This document shows, piece by piece, positions 16,962 through 24,421 of a DNA stretch of 64,000 bases; positions within the stretch are counted from its first letter, which is position 1; each line of letters opens with the position of its first letter. This DNA comes from Phycisphaerae bacterium (lineage in GTDB: Bacteria; Planctomycetota; Phycisphaerae; UBA1845; Fen-1342), in NCBI GenBank assembly GCA_022072445.1, contig JAJVHV010000022.1, positions 1-64,000 of the forward strand. Reading direction: 5' to 3'. Both the position numbers and the translations under genes were made by a program. The notes under the pieces were generated by a model. That model made no database searches, was not told the origin of the DNA, and saw only the letters and a list, made by a program, of their open reading frames with translations.

Positions 16962-19646
16962 CTACTGCGGAATGTCGATGAGCTGATCCAGCGAACGTGG
17001 CCCGCTGATTTCGCGGATGCCGACGTGAACGCGCCGTCCGGCCAGGCCGCGGGCCCGCGGAATCTGAAGCGTCTGCGAGGCGTGATCGCCCGGGGCCACT
17101 TCGAGAAAGGCGCGCTCGACACGTGCACGCCCGGGGGCCTGGGCGAAGCCCCAGAAACTCACGGGCGCTGACGAGCCGTTTCTTAGTCTCTGCTCGATTA
17201 CCAGGGCGTCGTCGACCCAGTACGTGCCAACGTCGAAGGTGATGTCCTGAAGCCCGAGCGTGAGCGGGACTTCGAATCGCAACGTCGACTTGGCCGGCGA
17301 CTCGATCTGAATGGTGACGCGCATGTCGCGCCGCCCCGAGACCTGTCGCGGCGGGACGCCGACTTGCAGCTCCTGCGTGAGCGTCTCGCCCGCGGCAAGC
17401 GTGAAGTTCCGCGTCTGCGGGACGACCTGCCAGCCGCTCGGCGCCTCGAGCGACACGACGCCGACCATGTCCTGGTCGAAGTGATTGCGGAATCGCACGA
17501 CGGGGCGCGGCTCGTCGCGATGGGCCTCCAGTTCGGTCGGCGAAACTGTGAAGCTGGCCTGAGCCAGCGCGAGCGGCGCCTGGACGTTCTCGATGATCAC
17601 GGGCACGGGCGGAGCGACCAGCCGCACACGCCCCTCGTTCACCAGCAACTCGCGCGACACGCCCCACAGATCGCGCAGCCGCGGCGCGGAGCCCAGATAG
17701 AGGTCTGACGGACGCGAGTTCCCCTCCAGCCAGCTCCAGAGCACGGCGCAGCCCTTGCCATCCTGGCCGGAATAGAGAATCGCGACGGTGTCCGCGTCGG
17801 GCGTGAGAACGCCGACGGCGCGCTTGCCGGCCAGGGCGTGAAACAACGTCCGCAGGATGACGTACTCCTCGGACGGCTGCCAGCCCGCGCCGCCCTCGCC
17901 GGCTGTGAACGGCGCCCGCACGAACAGGCGCTGCGGATCGAGCGCCGCGGCGATGGCGGTTTTGCGGGCCAAGTCGGCCAGCCGCTGGTCGCGGCGCAAG
18001 AGGTCGTCGGGCGCCTCGATCGAAAGCCAGTGCGCCTGATCGCTCTCGGCCAGGAATTCGAGGTGGCTGGCCAGATGCCTTGCTGAGAGTATCGCCGGAA
18101 TCCCGACCGCCACAATGTCGGCGCGCGACGGCGCGTAGCGCGTCAGCGCGCCCGGCACGACGATCCGCGGGCTGGTCAAGAAACGCAGCAGCGGCGTGCG
18201 GGCGGCGGCGACGAGTGCGTCGTCCCAGCCGTCGACGTCGCGCGACTCGATCAGCTCGTCGCCGAGCTGCCAGGTCGTCAGCAATCCGCCGACGTGCATC
18301 ATCACGCCGTTGATCGCCATGCGCCACGTGGCTTCGTTGGCGGCGGCGGCGCGCGTGGTCTGGCCGACACGGGCGTCGTCCGCGGCCGTGCGGGTCACGA
18401 GTACACCGGCGGATTCGATCCGCTCGCGCGCCAGACGGCGTGCCAGCTCGCTGGTTGCGGCGATCTGGCGGGTCTGTTCGGCGCTGACCGCTCCATCGTC
18501 CACGGCGATCGCCAGGCGTACGAGCGACGCGTCGAGCTCGGCGACCAGCTCGGCCGCCGCCGCCACGTCGCCGCCAGTCCACACGGGGACGTCGACGCCG
18601 AACTGCGACGTAACCAGCGGCTGACGCTCCAGGTCGATGATCGAGGCGAACGCGATGCTGCGTTCCGCGATCTGCTGCCCGTTCGCCAGCAGGCGGATCG
18701 TCGCCGTATACGCGCCCGGCGGCAGCGGCGGCGTACGGATGGCGTGCGGCTCGCCGCCGGTCGACGGGATCGATTCTTCCTGGCGACGAACCTGCGCACC
18801 GGCGGCGTCGCTGATCGTCAGCTCGGAGTCGAAGCGTTTGGCGCGGTTGCTCTGCACTTCGAGAAGAAACACGGCCGGCTCGCTGGCGCGGACCAGGCCG
18901 GTCGGGGCCGCAAAGCGGAAGCGCAGCCGTGGCAGCCGGAAGACCTCGATGTCGTCGAACCAGACCTGGCCCTGCACGTCCTGCCGTACGATCGGGTCGA
19001 TCAGCTCCGTCGCCGTGTCGCGCCAGACGAACGACTGCGCCACCCACAGCTCGATGCGGATGCTGCGGGCCTCGGGGTGGTTGCCGCGCAGCACGACGCG
19101 CAGGGGCTGCCAGCCCGTCTCGGTCGCGGCCAGTTCGCTCACCGCGCTGCTGCCGTCAATTCGCTGGCCGAATCGATCGACGAACGCGGCCGAGATGAAG
19201 GCCCGCGCGTGTTGCAGACCCGAGGCCATCACCTGGCCGACGATCAGATAGTCCGAGTCGGCCTCGATTGTGAATTCCGGCCGTTGATACGCGTAGCACA
19301 CGCTCCCGCCGCGTAGGTCCATGCGGAACGATGGTGGTGCCAGGCACCCCACCTGGTCGTCGAAGCGGCCGCGCGAGTAGGCCGGCAGCCCGACGCCGTG
19401 CAGCTTCTCCCAGTTCATGGGCGTGTCGTTGAAATTCCCGAGCGGGCGCTCGTTGAAATCGAAAGTCCGCACGAGATCGACGGGTTCGTCGGCGAGGTCG
19501 CTGACGTTGCTGGTGGTCTGTGCCCCGCCGGCGGCGACGCTCAGCAGGACCGTGGTAACGGTCGCGGCGGATCGCGAAAGGCGAGCCCCGCAACCGCTCC
19601 CGGCGACACTGCGTCCGCCCGTACGGCGGCGTCCTCGATCGCTCAT
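16962..19646 (-). CDS. Very large exported protein of unknown function
   Basis: An 894-residue protein from the ATG at 19646; a GTG at 19658 would add four residues. An arginine-rich n-region and hydrophobic core (SAATVTTVLLSVAAGGAQT) form a signal peptide. The region at about residues 60-240 resembles a carbohydrate-binding, jelly-roll-like module (FDFNERPLGNFNDTPMNW, WFDDIEVFRLP). The middle region is an alpha/beta, possibly TIM-barrel-like domain (FGVDVPVWTGGDVAAAAELV, then a glycosidase-like HWLSIEAPDDLL). The C-terminal part has beta-sandwich repeats resembling NPCBM-associated NEW3 modules (WQVVPQTRNFTLAAGETLTQ). I suggest a polysaccharide-interacting surface protein and do not assign catalysis. 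It is convergent with the lipoprotein pair. Confidence 0.7.
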   Translation of the reverse strand: MSDRGRRRTGGRSVAGSGCGARLSRSAATVTTVLLSVAAGGAQTTSNVSDLADEPVDLVRTFDFNERPLGNFNDTPMNWEKLHGVGLPAYSRGRFDDQVGCLAPPSFRMDLRGGSVCYAYQRPEFTIEADSDYLIVGQVMASGLQHARAFISAAFVDRFGQRIDGSSAVSELAATETGWQPLRVVLRGNHPEARSIRIELWVAQSFVWRDTATELIDPIVRQDVQGQVWFDDIEVFRLPRLRFRFAAPTGLVRASEPAVFLLEVQSNRAKRFDSELTISDAAGAQVRRQEESIPSTGGEPHAIRTPPLPPGAYTATIRLLANGQQIAERSIAFASIIDLERQPLVTSQFGVDVPVWTGGDVAAAAELVAELDASLVRLAIAVDDGAVSAEQTRQIAATSELARRLARERIESAGVLVTRTAADDARVGQTTRAAAANEATWRMAINGVMMHVGGLLTTWQLGDELIESRDVDGWDDALVAAARTPLLRFLTSPRIVVPGALTRYAPSRADIVAVGIPAILSARHLASHLEFLAESDQAHWLSIEAPDDLLRRDQRLADLARKTAIAAALDPQRLFVRAPFTAGEGGAGWQPSEEYVILRTLFHALAGKRAVGVLTPDADTVAILYSGQDGKGCAVLWSWLEGNSRPSDLYLGSAPRLRDLWGVSRELLVNEGRVRLVAPPVPVIIENVQAPLALAQASFTVSPTELEAHRDEPRPVVRFRNHFDQDMVGVVSLEAPSGWQVVPQTRNFTLAAGETLTQELQVGVPPRQVSGRRDMRVTIQIESPAKSTLRFEVPLTLGLQDITFDVGTYWVDDALVIEQRLRNGSSAPVSFWGFAQAPGRARVERAFLEVAPGDHASQTLQIPRARGLAGRRVHVGIREISGPRSLDQLIDIPQ

Positions 19647-19773
19647 GCAAAGTCTCACGCCGGACTTATCGGCATTCCACCGTTCGCGGCCGATTCGCGG
19701 CGACCGGCTTGATGCAATTCGTTCCCGCGGTTATCGTTACGAATCTTTGAATCCCGATGGAGCCTTCGACGCC

Positions 19774-20082
19774 ATGAACATCCAGCCCGGCACGACCGTC
19801 TCGGTCGAGATCACGAAGCTGCCCACCAACGAAGCGGCCCGCAAGACGCTGGTCCGCGTCTGCTGCAAGGACCCCGCGGTCATCGTCCAGCGTCGCCGCC
19901 TGCAGGATCGCCGGCCGTCGTACGAGTTCTGGCGTCGGGGCGGGAACCGGTGGAACCACCGGATGAAGACGACGCCGCCGGTCAGCGTCCGCGTCGGGCA
20001 GCGTTACTCGCTGCGCGCGACGCTCGACGTGCTCCGCGACCTCGACAGCGTGAAGCGCTTCGTCAAGGTGTCGGCGGCCTGA
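19774..20082 (+). CDS. Small basic protein of unknown function
   Basis: A 102-residue protein, MNIQPGTTVSVEITKLP and onward, with no signal peptide. It is rich in arginine and lysine and contains KTLVRVCCKDPAVI and RGGNRWNHRM. The middle part could bind nucleic acid, but that is speculation. It runs divergently from the giant exported protein. Its TGA (20080-20082) directly abuts the convergent stop codon of the PfaD-like gene (20083-20085). The open frame continues upstream to 19417, but that part looks like an antisense shadow of the exported protein. Confidence 0.6.
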   Translation: MNIQPGTTVSVEITKLPTNEAARKTLVRVCCKDPAVIVQRRRLQDRRPSYEFWRRGGNRWNHRMKTTPPVSVRVGQRYSLRATLDVLRDLDSVKRFVKVSAA

Positions 20083-21747
20083 TTACGGCGCCAGCATTTC
20101 GTCCAGGGTGGCGGGATCGCACGGCGCGAAGTGCTCGATTTTGTCGCTCAGCTCGACGCCGGCCTGGCGCAGCGCGCTGACGCGCGTCAGATACGCCCCC
20201 CCCACCATCAGGTTCGACGCCACCAGCGCGGCCCGGCGGTTCTCGACGTGTTCGAGAAACGAGCCGCGTGCCCACTCGTTGAATGCACCCATCGCGGGTC
20301 CGCACCAGATCTGGAAGTCGATCTTCCGAGACGCGTCGCCGCTGTTGGCCCAACGCGAGGCCTGCCCGAGATAGGATCGGAAGACCAGTGCCATGCGATG
20401 CTTCGGGTCGCGCGCGGCGCGCTCGAGCTGCCGCGGGTCGCGCTGCGCGAAGTACTGCTCGGTCGCGGCCCAGGCCTGCTCCAGAGACGTACGGAAGTAG
20501 TCGCGCTCCAACATGCCGCGCTGCGCGTCCGGAAGCTCGTCGAGCGACCCGTGGGTTCGATAGAGCTCATAGAGCTTGCGGGCGCGCATCGCGAACATCG
20601 TCCCGCGCTTGAGCACCTGCACTTGGACCCCCAGCTCGAACATGTCCGCGGCCGGGGCCATCGTCACGTCGGCCTGCTCGGCCTGCGCGAGCATCTCGCG
20701 CACCAGTGACGACGTCCCGGCTTCGACGCACGCCTGGTTGACAGAGCCGGTCATCACGAACGCCGCACCCATCGCAAAGGCGGCGGCGACGGAAGCGGGC
20801 GTCGCGATCCCGCCGGCAAGTCCGACGCGCAGCCGCAGCCCGTCGCCCGCGTAGCGCTTCTGCATCTGATCGCGCAACGCGAGCATCGTCGGGAACAGCG
20901 TGATCGCCGGGCGGTTGTCGGTGTGGCCGCCCGAATCGGCCTCCACCGTCATGTCCTGCGCCACCGGCACGTTCGCCGCCAACTGAGCTTCAAGCGCGTT
21001 GATCTCGCCACGCCGCTGCAACTCCGCAAGCATGGCCTCGGGCGGTGGCGAAAAGAACCGCCGCGCCACCTCGATCCGCGAGACTTTCGCGATGACGGCG
21101 TTCGGCACGATGACGCGCCCGTCCGCGTCGGCGTGAATGCCCGTGACGCGATAGCGGACCAACGGAAGCGTCAGGTCCAGGTACGCCGACGCATCGACCA
21201 GCCGCACGCCGCGCCGCAGATACAACTCGACCACGGCGGCCTCGTGCTGCGGTTCGCTGGGACTGTGAATGAGGTTGAAGCCGAACGGCCGTCCTTCCAA
21301 TGCGGCGCTCACGCGGCTGATGGCGGCATCGATGCGCGTGATGGAACATCCCGCCGCCCCGAAGAACCCGAGCATCCCCGCGCGGCCCATGGCGATGACC
21401 AGATCTTCCGACGCGATCGCGTTGGCCATCGCACCGGCGGCATACGCATAGCGCAGACCGTGCGCCTTGCGGAATCCGGCGTCGCCGAGCTGCTCTGGCA
21501 ACAGCGCCGGACAGAACGCGACGAGCGGATAGCTGGGAGTAGCGCGGGGCGCGGCTGCGGCGTCGCCGAACGTGATGCTGCCATCCAGCCCCGCCGCGAC
21601 CGCTCCATCGGCCTCGACCAGGGCCACCGGCCGCGCCAGTCGCCGCAGCGCCGAACGCACCACCGACGCGTCCGGTATTGGCGCCGACGTGCCGGGCGTC
21701 CACGATCCGGGAGCCGGGATCGCTGCTCGATGCGGCTGAGGCATCAA
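20083..21747 (-). CDS. pfaD: PfaD-family trans-acting enoyl reductase
   Basis: A 554-residue flavoprotein of the PfaD family, a 2-nitropropane-dioxygenase-like barrel. In known systems it supplies enoyl reduction in trans to polyunsaturated fatty acid or polyketide synthases. Typical stretches are GLRYAYAAGAMANAIASEDL, MGRAGMLGFFGAAGC, FGFNLIHSPSEPQHEAAVVE, EADSGGHTDNRPAITLFPTM, VGLAGGIATPASVAAAFAMG and FVMTGSVNQACVEAGTS, and the C-terminal FQIWCGPAMGAFNEWARGS. Full length. No synthase (PfaA-C) lies in the window, so its partner must be elsewhere. The start overlaps the ispH stop by four bases (ATGA), so the two are translationally coupled. Confidence 0.93.
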   Translation of the reverse strand: MMPQPHRAAIPAPGSWTPGTSAPIPDASVVRSALRRLARPVALVEADGAVAAGLDGSITFGDAAAAPRATPSYPLVAFCPALLPEQLGDAGFRKAHGLRYAYAAGAMANAIASEDLVIAMGRAGMLGFFGAAGCSITRIDAAISRVSAALEGRPFGFNLIHSPSEPQHEAAVVELYLRRGVRLVDASAYLDLTLPLVRYRVTGIHADADGRVIVPNAVIAKVSRIEVARRFFSPPPEAMLAELQRRGEINALEAQLAANVPVAQDMTVEADSGGHTDNRPAITLFPTMLALRDQMQKRYAGDGLRLRVGLAGGIATPASVAAAFAMGAAFVMTGSVNQACVEAGTSSLVREMLAQAEQADVTMAPAADMFELGVQVQVLKRGTMFAMRARKLYELYRTHGSLDELPDAQRGMLERDYFRTSLEQAWAATEQYFAQRDPRQLERAARDPKHRMALVFRSYLGQASRWANSGDASRKIDFQIWCGPAMGAFNEWARGSFLEHVENRRAALVASNLMVGGAYLTRVSALRQAGVELSDKIEHFAPCDPATLDEMLAP

Positions 21748-22745
21748 CGGTTCCAGACCGGCAGGTTGAGATGCACGCCACGCTCGGCGGCCGCCTCGCG
21801 CAATCCGGGCGGAAGCTGAAAGACGGTGCTCTCCTCGGCGGTGGTCACGAGGTCCACCGTGGCGCCGCTGGCCGCCGCCAGACGTTCGAGCACACCCTGA
21901 ATGATCGGCTCGGGCGTGCTGGCTCCTGCCGTGACACCGACGCGCCGGACGCCCGTCAGCCAGGCGTCGCGGATGTCGGCGGCGCTGTCGATGAGATACC
22001 CGGGCACGCGGCGCGCCCGCCCGACCTCGACCAGCCGGGCCGCGTTACTTGAATTCGGCGAACCGACGACCAGCAGCAGGTCGATACCCTGCTCTGACAT
22101 CGCCTTGACCGCATCCTGCCGATTCTGCGTCGCGTAGCAGATGTCTTCGGTCGGCGGCAGCTCCAGTTCGGGAAAACGCTCGCGCAGCGCCCGCACCACG
22201 CCGGCCGTGTCGTCGATACCCAGCGTCGTCTGCGTCAGCACCATGAGCTTGCGGTGCGGCGGCACGGGCTTTTCGCGCGCCTGCTGCTCGTTTTCGATGA
22301 GCGTGATGTGCTCGGGGGCGTGGCCGGTCGTGCCGACGACCTCGTCGTGGCCCGCGTGTCCGATCAGGATGATGTGATAGCCCTGCTTCACAAAGCGCAG
22401 GACTTCCAGATGCACCTTGGTCACCAGCGGGCAGGTCGCGTCGATCACACGCAACCCGCGCGCGCGGGCCTCGGAATGAACCTGCGGCGAGACGCCGTGA
22501 GCACTGAGAATCGCAAGCGCCCCGCCGGGCACCTCGGCGAGTTCCTCGACGAAGATGACGCCCTTGGCCTCGAAGCCGCGAACGACGTGGCTGTTGTGGA
22601 CGATCTGCTTGCGGACGTAGATCGGCGGGCCGTAGACCTCGAGTGCCAGATCGACGATCCGGATGGCCCGGTCGACACCGGCACAGAAACCCCTCGGATT
22701 GGCGAGAAACACCTGCAATGTGTGGTCCGATATCGCGCGTTGCAT
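21744..22745 (-). CDS. ispH: 4-hydroxy-3-methylbut-2-enyl diphosphate reductase
   Basis: Last enzyme of the MEP pathway. It is an iron-sulfur reductase converting HMBPP to IPP and DMAPP in the cytoplasm. The 333 residues are close to family length. The three cluster cysteines are visible in NPRGFCAGVDRAI (Cys21), IDATCPLVTKVH and EDICYATQNRQDAV. Substrate-contacting residues are seen in SAHGVS, IGHAGHDEV, TQTTLGIDDT and VVGSPNSSNAARL. The gene is first of a two-gene unit with the PfaD gene. No clear ribosome binding site precedes the ATG. Confidence 0.97.
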   Translation of the reverse strand: MQRAISDHTLQVFLANPRGFCAGVDRAIRIVDLALEVYGPPIYVRKQIVHNSHVVRGFEAKGVIFVEELAEVPGGALAILSAHGVSPQVHSEARARGLRVIDATCPLVTKVHLEVLRFVKQGYHIILIGHAGHDEVVGTTGHAPEHITLIENEQQAREKPVPPHRKLMVLTQTTLGIDDTAGVVRALRERFPELELPPTEDICYATQNRQDAVKAMSEQGIDLLLVVGSPNSSNAARLVEVGRARRVPGYLIDSAADIRDAWLTGVRRVGVTAGASTPEPIIQGVLERLAAASGATVDLVTTAEESTVFQLPPGLREAAAERGVHLNLPVWNR

Positions 22746-22830
22746 TCGGCAACAGGAACGGCCGGCATTGTGGACGCTGCCGGGCGCGTGTCAAGCTTGT
22801 GCCACCGTTGCTCTGTGCGATGATATCCGC

Positions 22831-23637
22831 ATGTGGAGCAATCGGCTTGGTGCGGCGTTCCGGCGGGCCTGGGGCCCGTGCCGTCGGATCGTATCACTCG
22901 GCGCTCTGGTGACGGCGGCGCTTCAGCTCGGCGGATGTGCCGCGCCGCGCGACTCGGGCGCCGATGCCGGGATCGCGGCGCACGAGGCGACGACGTCCCA
23001 ACCCGCGCCGCGCACGCTGAACGAGGCACAACTGGCGTGGCTGGAGTATCGCGAGCGCTCGCGGCGCATGCCGGTGACGCAGGTGGATGGTCCGTTCATG
23101 ACGTTCTCGCGGGCCGTGCCGCGCGAACAGGTGGGCCGATACTCGAGCTATCTTGAACAGACGCGCTCGGCCGACGCCGACACGCGCGCCAACGGCATCA
23201 TCGGCCTGGTCGCGGCCAACCCGCGGGCCGCGGTCAGCCGGCTGGCACGCCTGCTCGACTCCGAGCCCGACCCCTACAACCGCACCATCATCGTCTGGTG
23301 TTTGCGGTACTGCGGCGACGCGCCCGCCCAGGACGTGCTGTGGAAGTTCCTCGCGGCCGCCCGCGACGCCGACTATGGCCTGTGTCTTTCCGCCGACGGC
23401 CGGGTGGCGACGTTTCGGGCCGTCTTTCCGCTCGCGGCGGTCGAGGCGTATCGGGCGCTGGTGGCGCTGCGTGGCGGCGAGGAGATGTATGACGGCAAGG
23501 GCTGGGAGCAGGTCATGCGGCGGCTGGAGAAGAACGTCGATCTGGCGCCGCTGGACCTGGACCTGGAGCGCCTGCGGCCGGCGCCGGCGCCCGAGCCGCC
23601 GCGTCAAGAGCCGACGTCGCAGCCGCGCGGCGGATGA
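22831..23637 (+). CDS. Putative lipoprotein of unknown function
   Basis: A 268-residue protein with an arginine-rich signal sequence and lipobox LQLGGC (cysteine near residue 36). Residues 85-160 resemble HEAT-like helices (TRSADADTRANGIIGLVAAN, ARLLDSEPDPYNRTIIVWCL). The C-terminus is a proline/arginine-rich tail. It runs divergently from ispH with 85 bases between the starts. GATGAT ends 6 bases before the ATG and could be a weak -10. No ribosome binding site is present. The function is unknown. Confidence 0.68.
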   Translation: MWSNRLGAAFRRAWGPCRRIVSLGALVTAALQLGGCAAPRDSGADAGIAAHEATTSQPAPRTLNEAQLAWLEYRERSRRMPVTQVDGPFMTFSRAVPREQVGRYSSYLEQTRSADADTRANGIIGLVAANPRAAVSRLARLLDSEPDPYNRTIIVWCLRYCGDAPAQDVLWKFLAAARDADYGLCLSADGRVATFRAVFPLAAVEAYRALVALRGGEEMYDGKGWEQVMRRLEKNVDLAPLDLDLERLRPAPAPEPPRQEPTSQPRGG

Positions 23638-23737
23638 ACGCGGCGGCTACGATCTGCTTTCACGGTTCAGGGTTGGCGCGGCCGCCGTGGCGAGGCTGCT
23701 CTGGGCGGACGGGCCGCACCACCGCGGAGTATTTCGC

Positions 23738-24232
23738 ATGATGGAATCGGCTTGGGGGTCGGTGTCTTCTGGCTCCGCGTCGGCGTCTTCGGGGTCGGGC
23801 GCGGTGGCGAGCGGCGCCTTTGTTGCGATGCTGGCCGTGGCGGCGGGTGCGTTTGGAGCGCACGCGTTGAAGGGGCGCCTGAGTCCCGACGACCTGGCGA
23901 TTTTCGAGACGGCGGCGCGCTATCAGATGTATCACGCGCTGGCGCTGATCGTGACCGGCCTGGTGCCGCGCTGCCGCGGCACGGCGTGCGGGCGAGCGGC
24001 CTTCTGGTCGTTCGTCGCGGGCATCGTGCTGTTCTCAGGGTCGCTCTATGCGCTGGTGCTCAGCGGCGAGCGGCGATGGGGCGCTGTGACGCCTCTCGGC
24101 GGCGCAGCGTTCATGCTGGGATGGCTGCTGCTGGGGATCAGCGCGATCCGGCGATGCCGCGCGAGCGATGTGCGGCTTCCGCCACGGGCTGCACGTCGCG
24201 CGGACGCGCACCCAGCCGAGCCCCGACCGTGA
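23738..24232 (+). CDS. DUF423 (YgdD-like) small membrane protein
   Basis: A 164-residue protein, somewhat longer than the roughly 125-residue family norm. A Ser/Gly-rich N-terminus of about 25 residues precedes four membrane helices with the family signature FGAHALKGRLSPDDLAIFET and AARYQMYHALALIVTG, and the later block FWSFVAGIVLFSGSLYALVL. The role of DUF423 is not established. The last residues (AEPRP) and the stop codon are encoded inside the left arm of the inverted repeat at 24215-24245, so the repeat appears to have replaced the original gene end. Confidence 0.88.
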   Translation: MMESAWGSVSSGSASASSGSGAVASGAFVAMLAVAAGAFGAHALKGRLSPDDLAIFETAARYQMYHALALIVTGLVPRCRGTACGRAAFWSFVAGIVLFSGSLYALVLSGERRWGAVTPLGGAAFMLGWLLLGISAIRRCRASDVRLPPRAARRADAHPAEPRP

Positions 24233-24334
24233 GGGAGGGGTTCGACCGGCAATCGCCGCCGGACTCGGCACAGGCCATCTTCAAGTCCGCGCGCAACTCT
24301 ACATCGAACCCCTCCCTCACGGTCGGGGCTCGGC
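24215..24334. repeat. 31-bp perfect inverted repeat pair with 58-bp spacer
   Basis: The left arm 24215-24245 begins GCCGAGCCCCGACCGTGAGG. The right arm 24304-24334 is its exact reverse complement. The right arm differs by one base from 201-230 in the first array. The spacer contains no gene. The element resembles a miniature inverted-repeat element or a REP-type doublet. Confidence 0.9.
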
Positions 24335-24415
24335 TGGGAGCGCGTCTTGTCGCAGCTGGGAGCGCGTCTTGGAGCTCGGCTGGGAGCTCGGTTGGGAGCG
24401 CGTCTTGGGGTCCGG
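24335..24415. repeat. Short imperfect repeats GCTGGGAGCGCGTCTTG
   Basis: Several copies of CTGGGAGCGCGTCTT or CTGGGAGCTCGG follow the right arm of the inverted repeat. They mirror the CTGGGGGCGCG blocks of the array at 1-345, so the same composite repeat recurs. Confidence 0.7.
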
Positions 24416-24421
24416 CGGAGG

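Noticed and set aside
22663-22830. Upstream extension of the lipoprotein gene at 22831
   Set aside because: The extension overlaps the start of ispH on the other strand and would bury the signal sequence and lipobox.
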